Assembly: GCA_913051705.1 (NCBI GenBank)
Contig: CAJXCW010000014.1
Coordinates: 1 to 41,274 of the forward strand
Direction: 5' to 3'
Length of the DNA stretch: 41,274 nucleotides
Origin: an uncultured bacterium
GTDB taxonomy: Bacteria; JAAXHH01
The notes beneath the pieces were generated by a model. That model saw only the letters and a program-made list of their open reading frames with translations, did not search any database and was not told the origin of the DNA. Within the stretch, counting starts at the first letter, position 1. Each line of letters opens with the position of its first letter. Below are positions 8,191 through 16,836 of this stretch, piece by piece. The position numbers were made by a program, and so were the translations under genes.

Positions 8191-9156
8191 ATGATCAACA
8201 TGCAATTATTGCATTCTATTGGTCGCTGGACCGGTCTGGTGGGATTTATCGCTGCTTTGATAGGCGCCGGCATCGCCTGTACTCAGGACCCTATGACCCA
8301 GCAGATGGTGTGGGTGGACCGTGGGGGCAATGTGTTAGAAAAAATTGGGGATCCTCAGGTGATTATCACCGGAACTATTCTATCGCCGGATCAGAAGGTG
8401 GTCGCCGTACGAGGGCGTAACATTGCGGACGGGAATGACGACATATGGGTGTATATGTTGGAAAACAACGGCAGAAAAATGCAGAAGACCTTCCATTCGT
8501 CAAACGAGCGTCAGCCGGCCTGGGCGCCCGACGGTAAGAGTTTGATCTATTTTTCGTATCGTAACGGACCGGCCAATATGTATAAAATCACCGAAAATGG
8601 GAAAGAAGAAGAGTTCCTGATCCTGCCTCATGAGACCTATGCCCCGTCCTGGTCGTCAGACGGGAAGTATATCGTCTATCATTTGCATAATCAAGAGGAT
8701 AAGGAACATGACAATCGGGATCTATGGTACATAAATCCAGAAGAGCGCAAGCCCATGCAGTTTACCGATACGCCGGCCTTCAAAGAAGCGATGCCTCAAT
8801 TTTCGCCCAATGGTAAATACGTGGCTTATGTAGCGGATGAGACCGGCACATGGGAAGCCTATGTAAAAGCGTTTCCGGCCGGCGACAAACCCTTCAAAAT
8901 TTCCTCCAACGGCGGCGCTTATCCCCGCTGGAGTGGTACAGGCGATGAGATTTTTTTCTGGGAAGGGAATGCTTTGATGGCGGCCTCGGTAAACACAGAA
9001 GGCGACTTCAGTATGGAGACGCCTCAAAAGCTGTTTACCGGCGAGCAGGTAGGTATGGGACCACGACCGGTCGGCGGGTTCAATACCATCTATGAAGTTG
9101 CACCGGACGGTCAAAGATTCATCGTGGTACAAAACAGCCTGCAACCACGGCAGTAA
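8191..9156 (+). CDS. TolB-like beta-propeller lipoprotein
   Basis: 321 residues with a hydrophobic leader ending in a lipobox (GAGIACTQ), so it is probably lipid-anchored. The rest is made of TolB/WD40-like blades with recurring PxWSxDGKxIxY signatures: QPAWAPDGKSLIYFS, APSWSSDGKYIVYHL, MPQFSPNGKYVAYVA and YPRWSGTGDEIFFWE. Similar propellers form the C-terminal part of large Ser/Thr kinases in related bacteria; here the propeller is free-standing. An AAAGGGG site lies seven bases before the ATG. Role unknown; it probably binds protein or peptidoglycan partners in the periplasm. Confidence 0.75.
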   Translation: MINMQLLHSIGRWTGLVGFIAALIGAGIACTQDPMTQQMVWVDRGGNVLEKIGDPQVIITGTILSPDQKVVAVRGRNIADGNDDIWVYMLENNGRKMQKTFHSSNERQPAWAPDGKSLIYFSYRNGPANMYKITENGKEEEFLILPHETYAPSWSSDGKYIVYHLHNQEDKEHDNRDLWYINPEERKPMQFTDTPAFKEAMPQFSPNGKYVAYVADETGTWEAYVKAFPAGDKPFKISSNGGAYPRWSGTGDEIFFWEGNALMAASVNTEGDFSMETPQKLFTGEQVGMGPRPVGGFNTIYEVAPDGQRFIVVQNSLQPRQ

Positions 9157-9280
9157 TTATCTTCAGGTAGGCTGTACGGACATGACAACGGGACACCGAT
9201 GTTGGATCGGAACCCAACGGCCAATCCCCTTTAAAAACGGTCGGACACACTCTTTGACCAATACCTTCATCCCACCTCCG

Positions 9281-9305
9281 CCCCCTTCCCCGAGAGGGAA
9301 GGGGG
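9281..9305. repeat. Perfect 10-bp G/C hairpin in an intergenic region
   Basis: CCCCCTTCCC and GGGAAGGGGG pair around the loop CGAGA. It sits between the convergent lipoprotein and aminotransferase genes. No T run follows on either strand, so it resembles a REP-like palindrome more than an intrinsic terminator, although it could slow transcription from both sides. Confidence 0.6.
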
Positions 9306-9312
9306 CCAGGAG

Positions 9313-10647
9313 TCAAACGCCATCCTTAAGCATTTCCGATATAGCAGCGACCGCCCGATCTGCCTCTCCTAACGTATTATAGATATGCGGCGACAATCGA
9401 ATATTGGGGCCCATACCGGCACCACCGATGTGATAGGTCTCGTAGAGCTTGGCAAACACTTTGCGTGGAGCCAATGAACCTGGTTTGAAAATGACCACGC
9501 CGGCAGAAAGCGCCGGGGCCATCGAGGTGGTGATTTCTACGCCGGGTAGCTTGCTCATCCCCTCTTTGATGGCGGTTGCCACCTGCCGCATACGCGCCTC
9601 CACCCGATCAGCGCCGATCATCATGTGGAAATCGACCGTACGTCCCATCGCCGTCACCGCAGCATCATCCCGTTGCCCCAGGGCCTCATATTTCCGGGCG
9701 CCGACTACATCATCCCGCCAAGGTACGCTGATGATACTGGGCCAAACATCGTCCTGCCGGTCTTTACGGACATACAGAATGCCGACCTCTTTGGGCCCCA
9801 TAAACCATTTATGCGCACTGCCCGAATAGGAATCGCATCCCATGTCCGCCAGATTCACGTTGAGGGCGCCGAAGCTCTGCGCGCCGTCCACATGCACGAA
9901 GATACCGCGATCACGTGCCAGCTTGCACAACGCTTTGGCCGGCATGGTCAAACCGGTGGTATTGGACACATGGGTGAACGACAGCAGCCTGATCTTTGAC
10001 GTCAACGCCTTCTCGAACGCCTGGATAATTTCTTCCTCACCCTGCGGTGTCCGAGCGACGGAAACATAGTTGATCTTGAACCCATACCGCCTGGATTTAA
10101 CCTCCCAGGCCTTATTGTTCGACGGATGGTTCAGATCCGACAGTAAAATTTCATCGCCTTCATTAAGATGAAATCCGCTGCTGATGGTATTATTCGCTTC
10201 ACTCGTATTACGTACGATTGCAATTTCGTCCGGGGTCGCGCCCAGCAATCGGGCCAGCTTTGCACGGGCATCCTCCTTCGCCTGACTAAATTTACCCCGG
10301 TTCTGAAACGAGGCATCTGCATTCACATCCCGCGTATACTTAAATACCGTTTCCATCACCGGGTACGGCGAGGGGCACAGATTAGCGGCGTTCATCAGCG
10401 CGAGATCTTCCCGCAGCGTAAATTGATCTTTGACCGCCTTCCAGAACCGCTCATCTCCCATGTCGCCGGGATCGAGTGCATCCAGATCTTCTGCCAGCGC
10501 TTTAAACGGCGAGGCCGAAGCAGCGGAACCCCAACCGAATACGCCGGCCGCAGCCACCCCACCGGCCAATCGCTTCATAAATGACCGGCGAGACGTCCGC
10601 CACGCCTCCTCCGGGATACTTTCAATGACATAATTATCCTGATCCAT
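9313..10647 (-). CDS. Tat-exported class V aminotransferase (cysteine desulfurase / isopenicillin-N-epimerase-like)
   Basis: 444 residues. A twin-arginine leader (SRRSFMKRLAGG, residues 19-30) precedes a hydrophobic Ala/Gly stretch and ASA cleavage-like residues. The mature part is a fold-type I PLP enzyme of class V: HVDGAQSFG (Asp254 contacts the PLP pyridine), SGSAHKWFMGPKEVG (Lys280 forms the Schiff base) and IVRNTSEANNTISSG (phosphate contact). There is no obvious catalytic Cys loop of a desulfurase, so the isopenicillin-N-epimerase-like branch is more likely. The ATG follows a strong GGAGGT. The Tat route fits a protein folded with its cofactor in the cytoplasm. Substrate unknown. Confidence 0.85.
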   Translation of the reverse strand: MDQDNYVIESIPEEAWRTSRRSFMKRLAGGVAAAGVFGWGSAASASPFKALAEDLDALDPGDMGDERFWKAVKDQFTLREDLALMNAANLCPSPYPVMETVFKYTRDVNADASFQNRGKFSQAKEDARAKLARLLGATPDEIAIVRNTSEANNTISSGFHLNEGDEILLSDLNHPSNNKAWEVKSRRYGFKINYVSVARTPQGEEEIIQAFEKALTSKIRLLSFTHVSNTTGLTMPAKALCKLARDRGIFVHVDGAQSFGALNVNLADMGCDSYSGSAHKWFMGPKEVGILYVRKDRQDDVWPSIISVPWRDDVVGARKYEALGQRDDAAVTAMGRTVDFHMMIGADRVEARMRQVATAIKEGMSKLPGVEITTSMAPALSAGVVIFKPGSLAPRKVFAKLYETYHIGGAGMGPNIRLSPHIYNTLGEADRAVAAISEMLKDGV

Positions 10648-10675
10648 TACAAACCTCCATGGGAAAGGGCAAATT

Positions 10676-10758
10676 GCGAAACTACGAAACTACGAAACTA
10701 CGAAGCTACAAAACTAAACATTGATTCATCAGTTCGCGATTCGTAGTTTCGTAGTTTT
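10676..10758. repeat. Hairpin-forming ACTACGAA repeat, copy 2
   Basis: Four to five tandem units (ACTACGAAACTACGAA form) at 10676-10716 face the inverted arm TTCGTAGTTTCGTAG at about 10740-10755. It lies immediately upstream of the aminotransferase ribosome site, so it is in the promoter or leader of that gene. The remaining ~130 bases to 10891 show nothing I can name. Confidence 0.75.
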
Positions 10759-10891
10759 CTTTATCGGGATTATCTATATATACTATCTACACGACCAAAC
10801 ATTCAAGCCAAAACTCATAATATCTCCGAACCCTCCGTGTCTCCCGCTGTTTCCGTTCACCGGACGAAAACAGTTCTCTGTGACCAAATCT

Positions 10892-11965
10892 TCAATCCCC
10901 GAACAAATATGCCTTCAAATCCGGGTTCGACGCGTTCAGCTTCCAGATAAACGCATCCAGAATATAATGCGTCGCCTGCGGAAGAACCAGAAGCGGTACG
11001 ATGATTACCAACAGGTCAGAGCCATCAATCCATGCCCCATCAATGCCTCCGAAGACCATCGGATGATCCCCCCAGACCAACAGATCCCAGATGCCTTCTT
11101 CCACAAACGCCAGGATGCAGAGGATACCCACAAATCCCATAACCCAGGTCGGGCGGGAGATGGTATGTAACCAGGAATGGCTGGCCTGTCCCATCCATTT
11201 CCGGCGACAATAGAGCCAGACCAGAGCCATATAGGGAACGCCATGGATGACGACATTGGTCACGGTAAATGAATAATCTGAATTATACTGTACAATACCG
11301 ATGTACCAGACCAACGCCGTGGTGATCATTACCAGATGCTTGCCGGGATTAAGTGGGCGCCCGGACCAGATAAACCATACCTCTTTTAACAGGTAGGTCG
11401 TCATAAGCAAAAGATATATCCATCCCATCCATTGCACCACTTCAACGACAGGAGCGGAGAAAAAATCACCTTCTATGAACCAGACAAATTTCCGAGGTAG
11501 ATGGGTATGCCAGTAAGCCAGCGGGTACAGCATCGTCATATAGATCAGCCAGCGATCAAGGTGTAATTCCCATTTATCCCGCTCCCCGCTTCGATATTTG
11601 TACAAAGCCATAAAACCATATTGCTGCCGGATAAAATGAAGTACCGCTGTATAGGCCAGCACCCGCCAGAAAAAAAGACCGTCTATCGAGTATAGAATTA
11701 CACCACCGAGAAACACAGCAAGAGGCACGGACAAATACAGCCCTCTGCGCCGCCGAAATTCTTCACTGTCAAAATATGTCCGGTACAGAGAAGCATACAC
11801 ATGGCTGACATCGATCAGCACAACAAGCAGGACCCAACCCCAGATCGGCAGATCCGTACCATATACCAGTTCATCCGGTGACAGGAACAAAATCAACACC
11901 GACAGGATGCCCGGAGCTACAAAAAACCCGATATCAAACCGTGGGGAAACAAGCCAGCAAGACAT
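10892..11965 (-). CDS. Polytopic membrane protein with conserved-looking His motifs, function unknown
   Basis: About 357 residues with eight or so hydrophobic segments (for example DIGFFVAPGILSVLILFL, WGWVLLVVLIDVSHVYASL, VVEVVQWMGWIYLLLMTTYL). His residues sit in or next to several helices: DVSHVYASL, VLHFIRQQYG, VIHGVPYMALVW and QATHYILDAFIWK. This pattern recalls di-iron or metal-dependent membrane oxygenases and hydroxylases, and more distantly Brp/Blh carotene dioxygenases, but I do not recognise the family. The track starts at 12058, but its first 31 residues are encoded by a TTGGTGAT repeat; ATG 11965 (MSCWLVSPRFD) gives a sensible beginning. It is a single gene between repeats, with no clear operon partner. 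Confidence 0.65.
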   Translation of the reverse strand: MSCWLVSPRFDIGFFVAPGILSVLILFLSPDELVYGTDLPIWGWVLLVVLIDVSHVYASLYRTYFDSEEFRRRRGLYLSVPLAVFLGGVILYSIDGLFFWRVLAYTAVLHFIRQQYGFMALYKYRSGERDKWELHLDRWLIYMTMLYPLAYWHTHLPRKFVWFIEGDFFSAPVVEVVQWMGWIYLLLMTTYLLKEVWFIWSGRPLNPGKHLVMITTALVWYIGIVQYNSDYSFTVTNVVIHGVPYMALVWLYCRRKWMGQASHSWLHTISRPTWVMGFVGILCILAFVEEGIWDLLVWGDHPMVFGGIDGAWIDGSDLLVIIVPLLVLPQATHYILDAFIWKLNASNPDLKAYLFGD

Positions 11966-11970
11966 GATAT

Positions 11971-12045
11971 TTGGTGATTTGGTGATGGCATGTGTCCTTC
12001 GGACACGATGCGAGCACTTCGTGGTTTGGTGATTTGGTGATTGAA
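11971..12045. repeat. TTTGGTGAT repeat with small hairpins, copy 1
   Basis: Two groups of TTGGTGATTTGGTGAT flank a perfect hairpin GTGTCC-TTC-GGACAC (11992-12006), which contains the stable C(UUCG)G loop, and a second short one, CAC-TTC-GTG. It sits at the 5' end of the membrane-protein gene and adds an open frame of about 31 codons to it. Confidence 0.7.
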
Positions 12046-12148
12046 AAGATGTTTTCAACAGCTGCTAAGAATTCCCAGTTGCTAATGTGAGAGGAGATGT
12101 CTTGAAAGTCAAGTGTGGTTATTAGCCTGGGATATTCTGAGGAGAGAA

Positions 12149-12259
12149 ATGGTGCTTAAAAAGCCCATCGGCCTCGGTAGGTCGCTTGAAAATACGGATC
12201 GTAAGACCTCTATAAGGGACCAGGTAGGCGGAGATATCTGCCTTAGGAAGAGAAATTAG
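12149..12259 (+). CDS. Possible 36-residue basic small protein
   Basis: An ATG at 12149 follows an excellent ribosome site (GAGGAGAGAA). The frame runs 36 codons (MVLKKPIGLGRSLEN...) to TAG at 12257, just overlapping the stop of the convergent STAS gene. No known motif is present. It could be chance or a remnant of a larger gene; the ribosome site is the only positive evidence. Confidence 0.25.
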   Translation: MVLKKPIGLGRSLENTDRKTSIRDQVGGDICLRKRN

Positions 12260-12579
12260 ATATACATCGATTTGCCTGTGTCCAGAAAAACCTGGGCGCG
12301 CTGGAAAAGTTCTGCAAACAGGTGGTCCCCTTTATCATACCCTTGGCGAAGCGTCAGTTCCCTATCCTGTTTCTCAGCCCGATGACGGCAGGTCAACAAG
12401 CTCCCCATACCATACGGATCAATATCGATCACCCGGTTTATATCAACCATAATGTGCGTATATCGTGACAGGATCGGTCTCATCTGGCGCAAAAATAGCC
12501 GTGCGTTACCGCGATTAAGACGATGAGCCCATATTTTGACTGTCGCGCTGTTTCCCGTTTGTTCGATGACCAGTTGCAT
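12256..12579 (-). CDS. STAS-domain (anti-anti-sigma-like) protein without the phospho-serine
   Basis: 107 residues, the size of a lone STAS domain. The pattern is a strand-helix start (QLVIEQTGNSATVKIWAHRL), then THIMVDINRVIDIDPYGMGSLL, the equivalent of the VDxSxVxxIDSSGLGxLL signature. In regulated anti-anti-sigma factors the Ser after Asp is phosphorylated by an anti-sigma kinase; here that position is Pro (DPYGMG). It would therefore act constitutively, bind another partner, or work as a scaffold. A strong GGAGGAG site precedes the ATG. No anti-sigma kinase lies beside it. Confidence 0.7.
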   Translation of the reverse strand: MQLVIEQTGNSATVKIWAHRLNRGNARLFLRQMRPILSRYTHIMVDINRVIDIDPYGMGSLLTCRHRAEKQDRELTLRQGYDKGDHLFAELFQRAQVFLDTGKSMYI

Positions 12580-12689
12580 GCGATGCTCCTCCGTATGGAG
12601 TCCGAAGCGTCGATAGGCAGAACTTCATTGACCCTTTTAATTTACGGATAGTAAAACGCATATCAATCAGGAGTAACCTTAGAAAAGGA

Positions 12690-13013
12690 TTATTTTTCCT
12701 GAGAGATCCCTACTGGTAAGGATATTTTTCGCTCTGAAGGATCTTCCTGAAGTCTATAAAATAAAACGGTATGCCCTATCGAACCTACAACCGGTACGTC
12801 CAGCGTACTCGATATCTCTTCGATCAACTGCTTCTTCTCTTCTCGTTCATATTCGAGAAATCTGATCTTGATCAACTCATGAAGGTCTAACGCCTCGTCA
12901 ATGGTCTTTACCAGATTCTGAGTTAATCCGGCTTTACCGATATGGACCACCGGCTTCAACCCGTTAGCCAACCCGCGTAAATATCGCTTCTGCCTCCCTT
13001 TTAATACAATCAT
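12690..13013 (-). CDS. yhbY: YhbY-type CRM-domain RNA-binding protein
   Basis: 107 residues covering one CRM domain, slightly longer than the usual ~97. The core is LKGRQKRYLRGLANGLKP, then VVHIGKAGLTQNLVKTIDEAL with the GxxG-like RNA-binding loop. ELIKIRFLE and VVGSIGHTVLFYR follow, both characteristic of YhbY/YqeI. Members associate with the 50S ribosomal precursor. An AAGGA site lies seven bases before the ATG. It appears to be a single gene; no greA or ftsH lies beside it as in E. coli. Confidence 0.9.
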   Translation of the reverse strand: MIVLKGRQKRYLRGLANGLKPVVHIGKAGLTQNLVKTIDEALDLHELIKIRFLEYEREEKKQLIEEISSTLDVPVVGSIGHTVLFYRLQEDPSERKISLPVGISQEK

Positions 13014-13028
13014 AATTATTCCTTTATA

Positions 13029-13055
13029 ACAAAGTACAAGGTTCCGAGTACCGAG
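13029..13055. repeat. Fragment of the AAAGTACAA repeat
   Basis: ACAAAGTACAAGGTTCCGAG with GTACCGAG resembles one arm of the element at 34212-34276. It is upstream of yhbY and downstream of nothing else; only a single degenerate arm is seen. Confidence 0.35.
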
Positions 13056-13103
13056 AAAATTTTAAACACTTCCCTGTCTCCGCCGTGGTCTACCTGCTTG
13101 AAA

Positions 13104-14750
13104 TTATAGGGAAGAAGTAAAGGGCACCTGTAGGGCCGTCAGTACCTGTTCCGCAGCCGCTACGCCCCGGTATTGCGCCTCTTCAAAAATGGAAAAGCCA
13201 CTCAAATCCGAATGTGCGAAATGGATTTGTCCACAGGCCTTCGCAACCCGGCGACGCGCTTCTCCCCATACAAAGCCCGGTCGCGGGCGTACCATCGCAT
13301 GTCCCCACCGGAAGATATCTACCTGACGGACCAGGTCGCTGATATCGGGATGGGGACGGGACAGGTCGGTCAGCATCATATTGACCCAGGTCTCCCATGA
13401 CGTATCTAGAAGGCGCTTCCTCTCATCGGCAGGCGCACCGTCTGATAAAGGATAATAGTAGGTGAATACGGTCTCTTTAAGATGTGTTCGTACACTCTGG
13501 TGCGTGGCGACCACATAGCCTAATGACGGGCTATCGTAGATCACATTGTCCCAGGCCAACGGCGTCCGCCTACGATCCGGCGCCGGGAAATCTCTGAGTG
13601 TCATATTAGCCACCAGCCAGGGCGCGTATTCAAACTGCCGAACCAGCGAGGTTCTCTCATCCGACAGACCCGCAAACAGATATGGTGTTAAAAACTGAGG
13701 ACAGGCGTAGATTACCTGATCAGCCCTGATGGTCTCCGTCCGATTTTCCTGGGGGTAATATACTTCTACACGTACTCCACTGTCATGGTTTTCCAATCGA
13801 CATACCAACGCCCCGGTAACAATCTGATCTTCGAGCTTTCGGTGCAACTGTCTTACGATCCAGCCGTTGCCCTCTGGCCAGGTCAGCACCTGCACATGCT
13901 CAAAGCCACTGCTGTCCCGACTGGCAAAATAATGCAATCCGATCCATGCCGAGACGTCAGATGATGTGCAGCCATAGTCATCTCGACAGGCATAATTGAC
14001 ATACCAGTGTAAGGGTTCTGAAACCAGATCGTGCTGAAACAAAAAATCCCGCATTGATAATTGATCCAGCGCCAGCAGCTCCGGATCGCGGGAACTGAAC
14101 GTCATAGGAATAGCAAACGCCTTACGGCCGTCTGCCCCCTGATAATGCGTATAATGATCGATGATTTCCCGGAACCGCTCGTACTGATCCCGATCACGAG
14201 ATGTAATCCCGACCACCGGCATCAGCCCGTCCTGCCAGCGCCCATGCATATATAGCCTTTCCTGCGGTGCAAAGCACAGCGCCCGCTCCTGATATATCGG
14301 CTGTCCATCCGGCGTGTAGCCCTCAATCACGCCTAACTCTTCAAGCAGTTCACGGACAATACGGGATTCCTCCGTCGGCAACGGCAGATAATGCGCTCCC
14401 CAGGGGAAAGGCGTCACCCGGTTTTCGCCGTAACGGGAATTACCGCCGACTTCAGACTCCAGTTCAAGAATCTCAAAATCCGTTAAACCGGCTTTCTGCA
14501 ATTTCCATCCGGCGGAAAGACCTGAGACACCACCCCCAACGATCAATACCGGAACCTGGCGCTCATCTGTCGGTTCAGGTATACCACCATCCCGCAACAG
14601 ATGGCCTAAATCCACAGACGGTCCGGCCATAGTACCGGTTATCGACGGGGCTGCCGTCCGGCCACGGCGCCAAACGTATGCCGCACCGGCTGCTGCACCG
14701 GCAGATGCAAGGAGAAATTTTCTTCGGTTCACCGCACCACCTGTCGCCAT
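13104..14750 (-). CDS. FAD/NAD(P)-binding amine-oxidase-like protein with Tat-type leader
   Basis: 548 residues. The N-terminus NRRKFLLASAGAAAGAAY resembles a Tat signal. The FAD-binding motif VLIVGGGVSGLSAGWKLQKAG follows at about residue 68, then LELESEVGGNSRYG, the GG doublet of monoamine-oxidase-type flavoproteins. The C-terminus has the FAD-contacting segment GQIHFAHSDLSGFSIFEEA. This family often sits beside membrane spermidine-synthase-like genes, and here it overlaps one by 22 bases, so the two are translationally coupled. A role in oxidising a polyamine-derived group in the periplasm is plausible but unproven. It is the last gene of the seven-gene cluster. Confidence 0.8.
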   Translation of the reverse strand: MATGGAVNRRKFLLASAGAAAGAAYVWRRGRTAAPSITGTMAGPSVDLGHLLRDGGIPEPTDERQVPVLIVGGGVSGLSAGWKLQKAGLTDFEILELESEVGGNSRYGENRVTPFPWGAHYLPLPTEESRIVRELLEELGVIEGYTPDGQPIYQERALCFAPQERLYMHGRWQDGLMPVVGITSRDRDQYERFREIIDHYTHYQGADGRKAFAIPMTFSSRDPELLALDQLSMRDFLFQHDLVSEPLHWYVNYACRDDYGCTSSDVSAWIGLHYFASRDSSGFEHVQVLTWPEGNGWIVRQLHRKLEDQIVTGALVCRLENHDSGVRVEVYYPQENRTETIRADQVIYACPQFLTPYLFAGLSDERTSLVRQFEYAPWLVANMTLRDFPAPDRRRTPLAWDNVIYDSPSLGYVVATHQSVRTHLKETVFTYYYPLSDGAPADERKRLLDTSWETWVNMMLTDLSRPHPDISDLVRQVDIFRWGHAMVRPRPGFVWGEARRRVAKACGQIHFAHSDLSGFSIFEEAQYRGVAAAEQVLTALQVPFTSSL

Positions 14751-16228
14751 TCCTCTTCAAAATACCGGGTCAGGATCTGGTTGCTCAATCGATTGACCTC
14801 CAGACCGTCCACAGGCTGCATATCCTCAGGGAAATGGAACATGCCCTTTGCGATCTCAGGCGTCAGGTATTTTAAATGATCCGGATAGGATTCAGGTGGC
14901 TGATAGGGCCGCTGTGATGCGATCACAAATCCCCAATCCCCGAAAGAAGGCACATAGGTATGATACGCGTTCACCTGAAAACCAACACTTTCCAACGTTG
15001 CGGCAATGCACCAGAAAGACCGGGGTGCGAAATACGAGGAGGTACTCTGGATGGCCATGATGCCCTGCTCCGACACGTGTTTTCTAAGGAGCTTATAGAA
15101 CGCAGTGGTGTACAACTTGCCCAGCGAATAGTTCGATGGGTCCGGAAAATCAACAACGACAAAGTCGAACATCTCCTGATTCTGTTCCAGCCAGATGAAC
15201 GCGTCGTCATTCACAATCGTCACTTTGGGTGAACGGAGAGCATTTTGATTCAAGGCGGTCAGCATGGGATTGGTAGAAAACAGTTGCGTGATCTGTTCAT
15301 CAAGATCGACCAGCGTAATGGCCTCGACTGTATCGTATTTGAGTACTTCCCGAATCGCCAGTCCATCTCCGCCTCCCAGCACAAGAACCCGTCTGGGATA
15401 CGGGACAGCGCTCAAGCCCGGATGGACCAGCGCCTCATGGTACCGGTATTCGTCCCGCGAGCTGAATTGCAGATGATTATTGAGGTGCAACCGGATGTCG
15501 TCTTTCCAGCGGGTCAGCACGATACGCTGATAGGGTGAGGAGGAGGCGAAGATGATCTCGTCTGCGAAGAGGTTCTCTTCTGCCAGATCCGTCATGCGCC
15601 CTGCATATACAAAACCGGCCATCAGCAGCCCTGTTGTCATGATACAGGCATTGCGCAGATGTACCATCCCGGGCAATCGTTCGCGAAACAGCCAGATGGT
15701 CCATCCGGCCACCAGCACGTTCATCAGGCCGAAGAAAAATCCGGTCCGTATCAAACCCAGCTTCGGAGCAAGAATCACCGGAAACAATATCGATACGATC
15801 AGTGCCCCCAGATAATCGAACGTCAGGACCTGCGCGACCAGGTCTTTAAATTGAATTTGTTCTTTTAAGATACGGAGTAAAAGCGGAATTTCCAGACCGA
15901 CCAGAACGCCAACGATAAAGATAAGGGTATACAGCAGGACGGAAAGAGAACCGAGGAAGGAAAAACTTAGAAACAGGACCGCTGCTGTAAAGCCGCCGAT
16001 CAACCCGATACATAATTCGATCAGAATAAAACGATGGATCAGGCCCTTACCCAGATAACTCGACAGATAGGATCCGATACCCATCGCAAAAAGATAGGTC
16101 CCGATAATCGTAGAAAATTGGGTAACGGAATCCCCAACCAGATAGCTGGCCAGCGCCGCGGCCACCAACTCGTACACCAGACCACAGGAAGCAATAACAA
16201 AAACGGAAAAGAGCAGGGCGTATGTCAT
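14729..16228 (-). CDS. Membrane-embedded spermidine synthase-like protein (aminopropyltransferase fold)
   Basis: About 499 residues from ATG 16228 (MTYALLFSVFVIASCGLVYE). The N-terminal ~220 residues form about seven membrane helices. The C-terminal part is a spermidine-synthase/SAM-fold domain: VLVLGGGDGLAIREVL (nucleotide loop, about residue 280), ITLVDLDEQ (acidic residue for the ribose) and VVVDFPDPSNYSLGKLYT (catalytic Asp region). Soluble SpeE transfers an aminopropyl group from decarboxylated SAM to putrescine. In this architecture the acceptor may be membrane-located. The track's start at 16294 overlaps DUF350 and has no matching N-terminus. The cluster begins with SAM decarboxylase, which supplies the donor. 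Confidence 0.85.
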   Translation of the reverse strand: MTYALLFSVFVIASCGLVYELVAAALASYLVGDSVTQFSTIIGTYLFAMGIGSYLSSYLGKGLIHRFILIELCIGLIGGFTAAVLFLSFSFLGSLSVLLYTLIFIVGVLVGLEIPLLLRILKEQIQFKDLVAQVLTFDYLGALIVSILFPVILAPKLGLIRTGFFFGLMNVLVAGWTIWLFRERLPGMVHLRNACIMTTGLLMAGFVYAGRMTDLAEENLFADEIIFASSSPYQRIVLTRWKDDIRLHLNNHLQFSSRDEYRYHEALVHPGLSAVPYPRRVLVLGGGDGLAIREVLKYDTVEAITLVDLDEQITQLFSTNPMLTALNQNALRSPKVTIVNDDAFIWLEQNQEMFDFVVVDFPDPSNYSLGKLYTTAFYKLLRKHVSEQGIMAIQSTSSYFAPRSFWCIAATLESVGFQVNAYHTYVPSFGDWGFVIASQRPYQPPESYPDHLKYLTPEIAKGMFHFPEDMQPVDGLEVNRLSNQILTRYFEEEWRQVVR

Positions 16229-16260
16229 AATGATGGTTAACCGCTTTAACCGATTACCGG

Positions 16261-16476
16261 TTACCCATGAATAGCCGCTGCAATAATAATACAAATCCCC
16301 AGCGCAATAGAACCGATCAGAATAGCCAGGGCGGTATTATGCTCTTCGAGCAACTCATGCCAGAGGCTATAAGGCAAAATCTTATCGAGTATAACAAACG
16401 ATGTCCAGAAAATAACCATACCGATCACAGCAAACAATACGGCATTCACGATAAATTGAATATTAATTAATTCCAT
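16261..16476 (-). CDS. DUF350 family membrane protein
   Basis: 71 residues with two hydrophobic helices (FIVNAVLFAVIGMVIFWTSF and ALAILIGSIALGICIIIAA) separated by a charged loop, the half-length form of DUF350 (YjfL-like). A very strong ribosome site, GGAGG, lies six bases ahead of the ATG. DUF350 proteins are repeatedly found beside DUF4178 and membrane spermidine-synthase-like genes, as here. Function unknown; a membrane partner of the enzyme is the natural guess. Confidence 0.85.
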   Translation of the reverse strand: MELINIQFIVNAVLFAVIGMVIFWTSFVILDKILPYSLWHELLEEHNTALAILIGSIALGICIIIAAAIHG

Positions 16477-16569
16477 GTGTTCCTCCGTTATATGAATACG
16501 TACATTTTGTTGTCCATATGCTTACCTGTTTTTCTAAATCACCATTCCCTATTCAGGTACACACCAATA

Positions 16570-16752
16570 TCACTTATGCACACCGCCTGGATAAAGGCCC
16601 CGACTGTAACCGGCGAAGAAAAAGATCGGAGCACTCCGCATCACGCCGGGATCACCCCTGAATGAGCTATAGCTGGTAAACGCCCATCCTCTATACTGTG
16701 CCATACCGAAGACCAGAAGGACCACAATCCCTATACCGATCAACCATTTCAT
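16570..16752 (-). CDS. Small single-span membrane protein of the polyamine cluster
   Basis: 60 residues from ATG 16752, six bases after AGAGGT; the GTG at 16758 used by the track overlaps the ribosome site. It has an N-terminal membrane span (KWLIGIGIVVLLVFGMA) followed by a short Tyr/Phe/Ser/Gly-rich tail (YRGWAFTSYSSFRGDPGVM) and no cysteines. Small membrane proteins are common between DUF4178 and DUF350 genes. The gap on each side is about 90 bases. I do not recognise a named family. Confidence 0.6.
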   Translation of the reverse strand: MKWLIGIGIVVLLVFGMAQYRGWAFTSYSSFRGDPGVMRSAPIFFFAGYSRGLYPGGVHK

Positions 16753-16836
16753 ACGCACACCTCTTGTACTTTAGTGGGTGTACGGGAAGTTCATCAACGG
16801 ATCAACTTCCCGTACACCCTCTTAGATTCCGCGATT

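Noticed and set aside
10721-11170. 149-aa plus-strand ORF after the repeat
   Set aside because: Mostly antisense of the membrane protein gene; its Tyr-rich start comes from AT-rich intergenic DNA.
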